Origin: Spirochaetales bacterium
Lineage (GTDB): Bacteria; Spirochaetota; Spirochaetia; DSM-27196; SLST01
Length of the DNA: 7,637 bases
NCBI GenBank assembly: GCA_028284845.1
Contig: JANQQY010000360.1
Span: 1-7,637, forward strand
Reading direction: 5' to 3'
Part shown: positions 1 to 5,851 of the stretch, in pieces
How the letters are laid out: every line of letters begins with the position of its first letter
How positions within the stretch are numbered: the stretch's first letter is position 1
Translations under genes and position numbers: made by a program
The notes under the pieces: generated by a model
What the model saw: only the letters and a program-made list of their open reading frames with translations
The model's database searches: none
What the model was told of the DNA's origin: nothing

Positions 1-48
1 GCCGACGGTCTTCGGCTCCTCTCCTCGCTTCGGGGAGGTGCGACATGA
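1..48 (+). CDS. 3' end of an upstream operon gene (partial)
   Basis: Frame 1 is open from the window edge and ends in TGA at 46-48, which overlaps the ATG of the next gene as ATGA. The visible tail reads ADGLRLLSSLRGGAT, too short to assign to a family. The main support is the overlap pattern, because the next two gene junctions in this operon also overlap by a few bases. In related operons the neighbour of DUF4350 is often a DUF4129 membrane protein. That is a guess from context and not something the 15 residues show. Frames 2 and 3 are also open over this stretch, so the call is moderate. Confidence 0.45.
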   Translation, partial: ADGLRLLSSLRGGAT

Positions 49-1214
49 GACGCTCCGCTGGTTCCGGTTTCTTGGCGTTCGTCACCGTTTTGATTGTCGC
101 CGGGCTCGCGATCACGATCGGTTCGAACCTGGAACGTGTTGAGATTGAGCGCACGACCGACTCGTCCGACCTGGCACGACAGGATCCCTATCTTGCGCTG
201 GGACGATGGGCGCGGCAACAGGAGATCGAGTACATAACAGCAAGAGACCAAGCGATTCTACCGCACAAGGGCGGGGCGCTCATCGTCGATTCACACCATG
301 TCCCGATCGAGTCGAAAGAGCAAATACGCACGTGGATCGAACGAGGTGGTCGTCTTACCATAGTCCTGAACGACCCCTCCAGTACCGCGTTTAAGATGTT
401 GAGCGCAAAATGGAGATCGATCTGGGAAGCGGCCGGCCTCTTGGTAGAACCTGATCTCGCTCGACCGCAACAGAGCTTGTTCGGAGCCATGTTCGGTGGG
501 GAGGATGCCCCATCTGGGGATCTGCGACTGGATGAACTCCAGCTCACAGCCCACTACTCGCCTCCGTCAGGAGCTGTCATTTCGACAGATCTGAACGCAG
601 ACGTTCGGGTTGAACTTGCAGACGACGGGCGTCCCGTGCTTCTCAGCGCGTCCCTTGGAGCTGGTCGGGTGACGCTCATGGGCGAGCCGGTGATGCTACA
701 GAACGATTTTATTGGCCGCGAAGACAACGCCACCCTTGCCTGGTATTTGATGGGAGAGGGCACCGGAACGCTTTTGATCGATATCTCCGAACCAGACCTT
801 CTTCTTGGGCGTGAGATCGTTGACAATCTCTGGGTCCCCATCGTAGGGCTCGCGGCGGTCGTGGTGCTTCTGTTCCTACGCGCGCGTGTCCGGCTGGACT
901 CTCCGCTTGAGATCGATCCGCCGCCCGGAGCCTCCGTTGGTGATAGGATCGCCGGCGATGCCCACTTCCTCTGGCACTACCGGCAGAGTGCGGCACTTCT
1001 CTTGCCGCTCCAACGGCGGATTCTTCGGAGAGCGGGGATTCCATACACGGCAGGTGATATCGATGACGGGCAGCTTGATGTCGTGACCGCGCGATTGGGT
1101 ATCGATCGTGTTCAGGTGGCTCGTGTGTTCACTGAGCAATTGCGAGCAGGGGACCGTCGTCAGTTCACGGAAATCGTTCGATTGGCAAAGAGCATGGAGG
1201 ACAACAGTGATTGA
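45..1214 (+). CDS. DUF4350 domain-containing membrane protein
   Basis: This 389-residue protein matches the DUF4350 layout. It has an N-terminal membrane anchor (about residues 9-28) and an extracytoplasmic domain (about 45-240). A second membrane helix (about 263-280) precedes a cytoplasmic tail rich in Arg and Leu. Family-like stretches are QDPYLALGRWARQQ (46-59), the strand-turn-strand GALIVDSHHVP followed by IRTWIERGGRLTIVLND (94-110), and GRVTLMGEPVMLQND with REDNATLAWYL (207-235). The start is ATG at 45, with a strong GGGGAGG SD at 32-38 and a 6-base gap. It overlaps the next gene by 8 bases. DUF4350 proteins are typically encoded beside MoxR and DUF58 genes, as here. The biochemical role is unknown. 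A part in a membrane complex served by the MoxR ATPase is inferred from context only. Confidence 0.85.
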   Translation: MRRSAGSGFLAFVTVLIVAGLAITIGSNLERVEIERTTDSSDLARQDPYLALGRWARQQEIEYITARDQAILPHKGGALIVDSHHVPIESKEQIRTWIERGGRLTIVLNDPSSTAFKMLSAKWRSIWEAAGLLVEPDLARPQQSLFGAMFGGEDAPSGDLRLDELQLTAHYSPPSGAVISTDLNADVRVELADDGRPVLLSASLGAGRVTLMGEPVMLQNDFIGREDNATLAWYLMGEGTGTLLIDISEPDLLLGREIVDNLWVPIVGLAAVVVLLFLRARVRLDSPLEIDPPPGASVGDRIAGDAHFLWHYRQSAALLLPLQRRILRRAGIPYTAGDIDDGQLDVVTARLGIDRVQVARVFTEQLRAGDRRQFTEIVRLAKSMEDNSD

Positions 1215-2178
1215 ACCGATGGGTCGAGATGCGGCAACGGCCCTTGCGCACCGCATTGAGGCTTCAGTCGCGACATCGTTCTTTGGTCAGCGTCGGGTCT
1301 TGCGGCTCGTGCACGTTGCGTTGATAGCCGGAGGGCACTTGCTCGTCGAGGGCGTGCCCGGTCTTGGCAAGACCCTTCTGGTTCGGTCGCTTGCGAGGGC
1401 CATCCGCGCAGAGACCAATCGCATCCAGTTCACCCCGGATCTCATGCCGAGCGACATCACCGGGCACGTGGTATGGGGCAGTCAGGAGCAGGAGTTCCGG
1501 ACCCACAAGGGTCCTGTCTTCACGAATCTGCTCGTTGCGGACGAACTCAATCGAGCACCTGCTAAGACACAGGCCGCTTTGCTTGAGGCAATGCAGGAGG
1601 GGCAGGTAACGATCGATGGAACATCTCATTCGCTACCGCGCCCCTTCCTCACGCTTGCGACCCAAAACCCGTTCGAGCATGAGGGAACCTATCCATTGCC
1701 GGATGCCCAAAATGATCGTTTTATGCTGAAGCTCCTCATCGACTATCCTGAAAGCGAATCCGAACGCGAGATCGTCCGGAAAGCCACCGACCAGCGCTGG
1801 TTTGACGGATTGGACGTGAGCTCGATTGAGCCCGTTGCGAGCGCTGAAGAGGTCGAACAGATACAACGTGCGGCGGCCGGAATCCGGGTGGATGACGCGG
1901 TGCTTGACTACGCGGTGGCTATCTGCGCTGCGACTCGCACACGGCATGACCTCGTCGTTGGTGCCGGGACGCGGGCCGCGATTGCACTCATCCGCTGCGC
2001 TCGCGCGATGGCGTTGTTGGACGACCGTGACTTTGTGATTCCAGACGACATCGTTGAGCTATGCGCACCCGTCCTGCGTCACCGTATTCGGTTGAGCCCG
2101 GAGAGTGAGATAGAAGGTCGCACCGAGGATGAGCTCATCACGACCGTGCTTCAGAGCGTCGAGGCGCCTCGTACGTGA
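1207..2178 (+). CDS. MoxR family AAA+ ATPase
   Basis: A 323-residue cytoplasmic AAA+ ATPase, the usual MoxR length. Visible motifs are Walker A GVPGLGKT (49-56), Walker B LLVADE (108-113, D112 and E113), and sensor 1 ATQNP (151-155, N154). GTYPLPDAQNDRF (160-172) carries a probable arginine finger at R171, and sensor 2 lies in GAGTRAA (R256). MoxR ATPases are thought to act as chaperones that remodel or activate partner proteins with von Willebrand A-like folds; the DUF58 protein encoded next is the obvious candidate partner. I chose the GTG start at 1207 because GGAGG at 1196-1200 sits 6 bases upstream. The in-frame ATG at 1219 is too far from that site. A longer in-frame extension back to 1108 lies inside the DUF4350 gene and adds nothing family-like. 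All catalytic residues appear intact. Confidence 0.95.
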   Translation: MIEPMGRDAATALAHRIEASVATSFFGQRRVLRLVHVALIAGGHLLVEGVPGLGKTLLVRSLARAIRAETNRIQFTPDLMPSDITGHVVWGSQEQEFRTHKGPVFTNLLVADELNRAPAKTQAALLEAMQEGQVTIDGTSHSLPRPFLTLATQNPFEHEGTYPLPDAQNDRFMLKLLIDYPESESEREIVRKATDQRWFDGLDVSSIEPVASAEEVEQIQRAAAGIRVDDAVLDYAVAICAATRTRHDLVVGAGTRAAIALIRCARAMALLDDRDFVIPDDIVELCAPVLRHRIRLSPESEIEGRTEDELITTVLQSVEAPRT

Positions 2179-3485
2179 GGCCAACAGCTCGACTGGTCTG
2201 GGCGGTTTCCGCGTTGGCGATCTTCGGGGTTCTTGTGTCGATTGAAGGATCGTTGCTTATTCCTTGGATCGTCGTGGGACTCGTCGTCCTCGCGCTTGCG
2301 ATTTCGGATCGTGCGCGTGCGTCAGCGTACGACGTCGGCACGCTACAGATCACACGTCGTCAACAGCAGGTCGTCTTTAGGAACGTTCCATCGCCATATG
2401 AGCTCGTCGTCAGTTGGACAACAGCTCGCCGTCCAGCATCGCTTCGGGTCTACGAGCAACTCCCAAAGACCATCGCTTGCGATCCGTATCCCGCGCTTGT
2501 GTCGGGCGATGTGTTTCGTCGGACCGGACAAGCTATCGTTCAATCGAGACTCACCGCGGTGCAACGTGGGAGGTGGAGTATTGCGGGAATGTGGGTCTCG
2601 ATTCCGTCGCCATTCGGACTGTGGGAGCGTTCCGTCGAGGTGGATGAACAGATCCGGATATCGGTCTATCCGCAACTCACCGAATCACGTCGAGACGACG
2701 CGCTTCTCGCGGCACGCTACCAAGGGGGAACCACGGTCACGAGAAAACGCGGTGAGGGTACCGAGTTTCACGAACTCCGAGAGTTTGTTCCCGGCGATCC
2801 GATTCGATCTGTTGATTGGAGGAGCACCGCAAAACGCGGAATGCCAATCGTCAGGCAGTTCCAGGACGAGCAAGATCAGCAGGTCGTTATGTTGCTCGAT
2901 GCGGGGTATCGACTGCATCAGCGTGACGATACGCTGCTTCATTTTGACTATGCGCTTGAGGCGACTCTGCGACTCGCCCGAGCGTCCATCGCACATGGCG
3001 ATAGCGTTGGCCTCCTTGGGCTTGGCCCAACGGAGCTTTGGATTCCTCCACGCAAAGGCCGTGACGCGCTCGCACGAATCCTGGAGGGTACCATGGGCTT
3101 TGAGAGCTCTTCCGTCCCATCCTCTCCCGCGGTTGCTGTGCGAAGCTGCCTCTCCCGGCTTCGGCGCCGCACGCTGATCGTATTGCTTTCCAATCTTCGC
3201 GAGGAAGACGATGGGACAATGGACGCTGCGTTTCTCCTTGCCATGAAACGACATGTGCTCATGGTTGCATCCCTTCGTGAACAGAGCGCACAGGCACCCA
3301 CGACACTCTCCAGTCACGAGGACGCCCTTCTGTACGCCTCTGCTGCCGCGTACGAGGAGGCTCGCCTCGCACGTCAGCAGGCGTGGCAAAACCGAGGCAT
3401 CCTCGTGGTTGACTGTAAGCCATCTGGCCTAAGCCTCTCTCTGATCAACGAGTACCTTCGGCTCAAGGCGCGGGGACGCCTGTGA
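2175..3485 (+). CDS. DUF58 domain-containing (vWA-like) membrane-anchored protein
   Basis: A 436-residue protein with two N-terminal membrane helices in a hairpin (about residues 7-23 and 26-43), a beta-rich middle, and the DUF58 signature at about 195-247. That signature includes GTEFHELREFVPGDPIR, then VDWRSTAKRG (213-222) and VRQFQDEQDQQVVMLLDAG. A vWA-like fold follows to about residue 415. The metal site is degenerate: the usual D-x-S-x-S reads D242-A-G-Y-R, and a later acidic position reads LLSNL (N340). The GTG start at 2175 overlaps the MoxR stop as GTGA, with GAGG at 2161-2164 upstream, suggesting translational coupling. Known family context pairs DUF58 proteins with MoxR ATPases. 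The function here, probably in a cell-envelope complex, is inferred. It is the last visible gene of the operon. Confidence 0.9.
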   Translation: MRPTARLVWAVSALAIFGVLVSIEGSLLIPWIVVGLVVLALAISDRARASAYDVGTLQITRRQQQVVFRNVPSPYELVVSWTTARRPASLRVYEQLPKTIACDPYPALVSGDVFRRTGQAIVQSRLTAVQRGRWSIAGMWVSIPSPFGLWERSVEVDEQIRISVYPQLTESRRDDALLAARYQGGTTVTRKRGEGTEFHELREFVPGDPIRSVDWRSTAKRGMPIVRQFQDEQDQQVVMLLDAGYRLHQRDDTLLHFDYALEATLRLARASIAHGDSVGLLGLGPTELWIPPRKGRDALARILEGTMGFESSSVPSSPAVAVRSCLSRLRRRTLIVLLSNLREEDDGTMDAAFLLAMKRHVLMVASLREQSAQAPTTLSSHEDALLYASAAAYEEARLARQQAWQNRGILVVDCKPSGLSLSLINEYLRLKARGRL

Positions 3486-3491
3486 TGTGCG

Positions 3492-3503
3492 GAAGTGCAC
3501 TTC
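3492..3503. repeat. 12-bp perfect palindrome after the DUF58 stop
   Basis: GAAGTGCACTTC is its own reverse complement and begins 7 bases after the DUF58 stop codon. It could be a protein-binding site or chance; as an RNA hairpin it would have only 4 pairs and a 4-base loop. Confidence 0.5.
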
Positions 3504-3552
3504 GTAGGTGAATCTGCTTTCGGGGCGGACGAACGGATCCACCTCAGTAGAC

Positions 3553-3570
3553 GACCGACATGAGTCGGTC
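3553..3570 (+). terminator. Possible terminator hairpin after the DUF58 operon
   Basis: GACCGAC at 3553-3559 pairs perfectly with GTCGGTC at 3564-3570 around the 4-base loop ATGA, 67 bases past the DUF58 stop. No T tract follows (next bases CGGTAAG), so it is not a classical intrinsic terminator. It could instead act as a transcript-end stabilising structure. Confidence 0.3.
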
Positions 3571-3674
3571 CGGTAAGTAACCGCGCGTCGGCGTCCTGCC
3601 TGCACACCCAAATGGGAACTTTTCGGCCGCCGTTGACACTCGTCACGTACCCAGCGATGCAGGCTGTGATCGGC

Positions 3675-3703
3675 CACCCGTCTCGCTTCGAGACTATCGG
3701 GTG
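3675..3703 (+). terminator. Bulged hairpin followed by TTT, alternative operon terminator
   Basis: GTCTCG (3680-3685) pairs with CGAGAC (3689-3694) around the loop CTT. Outside it CACCC (3675-3679) pairs with GGGTG (3699-3703), leaving a 4-base bulge TATC on the 3' side. TTTAG follows. It is a more terminator-like shape than the 3553 hairpin, but the T run is short and it lies about 190 bases past the last stop codon. Confidence 0.35.
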
Positions 3704-3987
3704 TTTAGTGATTCAACGGTCTTCCAGCGCGATCCGACGGGTTGCTCTCGTGGTCTGCACAGCGAGTTTTCGCCGAGATGTTGCGTGGGGATCGCCGAGG
3801 ATAACAGTCTAGTTCAACGAGAAGAGGATGTGCTCTCACCCACTCGTTGTGCGTTGTTCAGCGAGACGAGTCCTTTCGTGCGTTGACTGCCCGGGATGAC
3901 CCTGGCGAGGCGTTGGGTGATCTCAGTGATTGTCTGTGTTATCGAGTGCAAGTACTTGGATCGTCTGTGCGTGCTCTAGGAGGGAAG

Positions 3988-4023
3988 GATGCATCCGGTG
4001 GCCCCGATCGCACCGGATGCGTC
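3988..4023 (-). terminator. Hairpin terminator candidate for the HU-like gene
   Basis: GCATCCGGTG (3991-4000) and CACCGGATGC (4011-4020) are perfect 10-bp inverted arms around a 10-base loop. Two more outer pairs form beyond one mismatch (C-A when read in the minus-strand RNA). The structure starts 5 bases after the TAG stop of the minus-strand gene, the expected place for its terminator. The tract that follows in the minus-strand RNA is pyrimidine-rich (CTTCCCTCC) but has few U residues, so termination may be weak or factor-assisted. Confidence 0.55.
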
Positions 4024-4028
4024 GAACG

Positions 4029-4754
4029 CTAATCAGCGCTCGGTGACGGAACAGCTGGGGCTGTTTCGACCACGGTCAGGGTGCCGGGATATTCGCCGAC
4101 CTCGAACTCGTCTTCGCCACGCGTCGCACGGACCTGGAGCCGGAACACTCCATTGTCAACGCCGGGAACAACCATGACGATTTGCCGTGCTCCGCAACGT
4201 CCGTAGACACTGGCTCGAGTCTCAACACCGTTTGCGTCGATCAGGAAGACGCCCTCTGTCTCGTTCGCTGGGTTGAATTCCAGGTTCTTGCCTCTCACGT
4301 AGACAAGGCTCTCCGGGATGATCGTGCCTGCGGGCACATCCACGGTTGCATTCTCAACAGCGTCGATCGCAGGTCGCAGGACGCTCACCGTCGAGTCGAG
4401 CTCGATATCGATGCGCTCTCGAACCTCCTTGATCATGTCCTGAGATGGGCGGAAGTTGACCCGAGCGTTCTTTGGACTCAGTTCAAATGCGCCAAACGCA
4501 TCTCGCTCGCCCACGCCCATCGACACAGAGAAGGTCCCAATCGGCGTCTGAACGCGATCGCCGCGGGCCAGCATGAACGACATTGATCGTTGAATGCGGC
4601 TGATCACGGAGATCACCTCGTTTGCAGTCGAACGGTCTCCGTTCGAGACGACATCAACGAACTCGTCGTAGTCAATCGTCCCGTTGCTCACAACCTGCGG
4701 GACCGTCATTGACTCGCCGCCAAGCTCAACATGACGTTTCTTCACTCTCAACAT
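4029..4754 (-). CDS. HU-like DNA-binding protein with DUF4469/Ig-like C-terminal domain
   Basis: A 241-residue protein without signal peptide or membrane helix. Residues about 20-115 resemble the HU-like domain found in HU-Ig fusions. There is a helical pair (TIDYDEFVDVVSNG, then STANEVISVISRIQRSMSFMLARG), the strand turn DRVQTPIGTFSVSMG (67-80), and the arm-like segment KNARVNFRPS. Residues about 132-230 fit the Ig-like DUF4469 pattern: VYVRGKNLEFNPANETEGVFLID (151-173) and ARQIVMVVPGVDNGVFRLQV. The tail is Pro/Ala-rich. The likely role is DNA binding or nucleoid organisation; the Ig-like part may mediate oligomerisation or partner contact. I chose ATG at 4754 because AAGGAG at 4765-4760 lies 5 bases upstream. 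A GTG two codons earlier overlaps that SD. It stands alone, transcribed away from the LuxR-type gene. Confidence 0.75.
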   Translation of the reverse strand: MLRVKKRHVELGGESMTVPQVVSNGTIDYDEFVDVVSNGDRSTANEVISVISRIQRSMSFMLARGDRVQTPIGTFSVSMGVGERDAFGAFELSPKNARVNFRPSQDMIKEVRERIDIELDSTVSVLRPAIDAVENATVDVPAGTIIPESLVYVRGKNLEFNPANETEGVFLIDANGVETRASVYGRCGARQIVMVVPGVDNGVFRLQVRATRGEDEFEVGEYPGTLTVVETAPAVPSPSAD

Positions 4755-4810
4755 AGTCACTCCTTCGCCGGTAGTTCCGGCATGATTCGCTCAGCCAACC
4801 GGGGTGACTA
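4754..4810 (-). promoter_or_regulatory. Leader structure that may mask the HU-like gene's ribosome binding site
   Basis: Read in the minus-strand RNA, UAGUCACCCC (4810-4801) can pair with GGAGUGACUA (4763-4754). That gives 9 of 10 pairs with one C-A mismatch. The 3' arm contains GGAG of the SD and the first base of the ATG start. Nested inside is a second perfect stem, GCCGG (4781-4777) with CCGGC (4771-4767), around a 5-base loop, ending just before the SD. The fold would hide the ribosome site, as in RNA thermometers or ligand- or protein-controlled leaders. It operates only if the transcript begins upstream of 4810, which is not shown. Confidence 0.45.
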
Positions 4811-4841
4811 AGCATGTGTAGTGTGATTGAGAGCAGCGAGA

Positions 4842-4930
4842 TTCATAGTAGTAAAACTACCACCTTTATATATTGGAGTTTTAAATAGGTCTTTTTGTTG
4901 ACATTGACCGTATTTCGTATAACATAAGTG
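4842..4930. promoter_or_regulatory. AT-rich divergent intergenic patch
   Basis: The stretch holds TTTATATATTGG, TTTTAAATAGG, a TTTTT run and a small inverted repeat GTAGT-AAA-ACTAC at 4848-4860. Its composition contrasts strongly with the GC-rich genes on both sides. It lies between the divergent HU-like and LuxR-type genes and probably holds promoters for both. A minus-strand promoter could use the TATATA/TATAAA-type sequence near 4864-4872, but I find no convincing -35 for it. Confidence 0.55.
4898..4925 (+). promoter_or_regulatory. Sigma-70-like promoter for the LuxR-type/nuclease genes
   Basis: TTGACA at 4898-4903 is a perfect -35 consensus. TAACAT at 4920-4925, after a 16-base spacer, matches 4 of 6 bases of TATAAT. 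Transcription would start near 4932, leaving a leader of only about 10 bases before the ATG at 4943. The -35 is immediately followed by TTGACC, a tandem TTGAC repeat 6 bases apart. The alternative TATAAC at 4918-4923 would need a 14-base spacer, which is too short for the TTGACA. Confidence 0.6.
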
Positions 4931-4942
4931 TCGAGGAGACGG

Positions 4943-5851
4943 ATGACGGCGCGATCGCGACGGAAGCATGACCTCACAGGACTTGGCGCGTTTGCACTCG
5001 TCGTAACGCTCCATGCGCTCTTCCTGCTACGCTCCCCGCGAGCGTGGTCCGTGGCGCTGGCCGTTGGAGTGCTTGGACTTCTCTTTGGTATGGGTGCTGT
5101 TCCGGGAGGAGCGCGTGCGGCAGGCTGGGTGTGCGTGGCGAGCGGTATCGCTCTTGGTCTTTCCGCCTGCGCCGGGCCTCTTCCCACAGTTGTGTTCTGG
5201 GCCGGAGTCCTTCACCTTTTCCGGTCAAGCGCATCTGTGACACGGAGGAAGGTTGTTTTCCTCATGACCGCGGGAGCTGTGAACGCTGTGTTCGTCATTG
5301 CGCGGCCGGACGTGGGGCAGCGACCGGATGTGCTTCTCGTCTCCTTTGAGATCGCTGCTGCGGGCTGGGTTGTCTATCACGCAGGGATTGCACCGTTCCT
5401 CGCGCTCGCGAATTCATCACGGCTCGCGCGGCAGGTGGTTGGTCGGATGGAGCGTCAGAGCCCGTCAGCCTACGAGATCACGCCCAGCAGAGAACGGATA
5501 CTCGAACGGATGTGTGCCTCGCCGCACATGACGAACCGCGACATTGCCAAGCTCTTGCACCTCAGTTCACGTACCGTAGAACGCTATGTAAGTGAGTTGA
5601 TCGCCGCCACAGGGGTCGACAATCGGCGACATTTGGTAACTATGTTTGAGTATCACTACCTCTCACGAGGATTGGAGGGCGGGGATGCCAAAGACGTTTT
5701 CGGAAGTGGAGTGGGGACAGATTCACGACCTGTTGAGGCGCAGGGGCCACGAGTATGGCCTGCCGCATCGCAGACGGGATTCGGTGGTACTCGGGACCTT
5801 CAACATTCGCGAGTTCTCAGATCCGGGCCGTCGGAGCGCAGGTGCGATTGA
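4943..5851 (+). CDS. Membrane-embedded LuxR-type transcriptional regulator
   Basis: A 302-residue protein. The N-terminal half is strongly hydrophobic with about six membrane helices (about residues 11-29, 35-53, 59-77, 80-94, 103-121 and 130-157), after a basic start TARSRRKHD that favours a cytoplasmic N-terminus. A short linker leads to a LuxR/GerE-type helix-turn-helix at about 179-234: TPSRERILERM, then NRDIAKLLHLSSRTVERYVSELI and TGVDNRRHLV. It is probably a one-component membrane sensor that binds DNA directly. I chose ATG at 4943 because GAGGAG at 4933-4938 lies 4 bases upstream; the GTG at 4928 has no SD. Residues about 248-302 are encoded on top of the next gene in another frame and look like a non-family Arg/Ser/Gly tail, perhaps from loss of an earlier stop. 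The signal and target genes are unknown. Confidence 0.8.
   Translation: MTARSRRKHDLTGLGAFALVVTLHALFLLRSPRAWSVALAVGVLGLLFGMGAVPGGARAAGWVCVASGIALGLSACAGPLPTVVFWAGVLHLFRSSASVTRRKVVFLMTAGAVNAVFVIARPDVGQRPDVLLVSFEIAAAGWVVYHAGIAPFLALANSSRLARQVVGRMERQSPSAYEITPSRERILERMCASPHMTNRDIAKLLHLSSRTVERYVSELIAATGVDNRRHLVTMFEYHYLSRGLEGGDAKDVFGSGVGTDSRPVEAQGPRVWPAASQTGFGGTRDLQHSRVLRSGPSERRCD

Larger units (their letters stand above)
3486..4028. other. 543-bp gene-free interval with inverted repeats
   Basis: Open frames here are short (under about 90 codons), lack convincing SD sites and give Arg/Ser/Cys-rich translations with no recognisable family. I therefore annotate no gene. The interval separates the end of the + strand DUF58 operon from the end of the minus-strand HU-like gene, so it is a convergent intergenic region, unusually long for such an otherwise compact window. 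It contains a 12-bp perfect palindrome at 3492-3503, a 7-bp stem-loop at 3553-3570, a bulged hairpin at 3675-3703 and a strong hairpin at 3988-4023. A decayed gene or a small RNA cannot be excluded. Confidence 0.6.

Noticed and set aside
1108..1206. Longer N-terminus for the MoxR ATPase starting at 1108
   Set aside because: It would lie wholly inside the DUF4350 gene, adds 33 residues with no MoxR similarity, and ignores the strong GGAGG placed for the GTG at 1207.
2233..3177. Long + strand frame of about 314 codons inside the DUF58 gene
   Set aside because: It is an out-of-frame reading of the DUF58 gene with a Ser/Arg-rich, low-complexity product; the DUF58 frame carries the conserved motifs.
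2685..3389. Minus-strand frame of about 234 codons opposite the DUF58 gene
   Set aside because: It is fully antisense to a clear DUF58 coding region and gives a Cys/Arg/Ser-rich translation without family motifs, typical of an antisense shadow in GC-rich DNA.
3633..3661. TTGACA at 3633-3638 as a promoter in the gap
   Set aside because: No acceptable -10 hexamer occurs 16-18 bases downstream, and no gene follows on the + strand before 4943.
3812..3919. Integron attC-like site, with GTTCAAC at the left and GTTGGGT at the right, 108 bp apart
   Set aside because: The end motifs fit the loose RYYYAAC/GTTRRRY pattern, but the sequences inside them are not complementary as attC requires. There is no integrase or gene cassette nearby.
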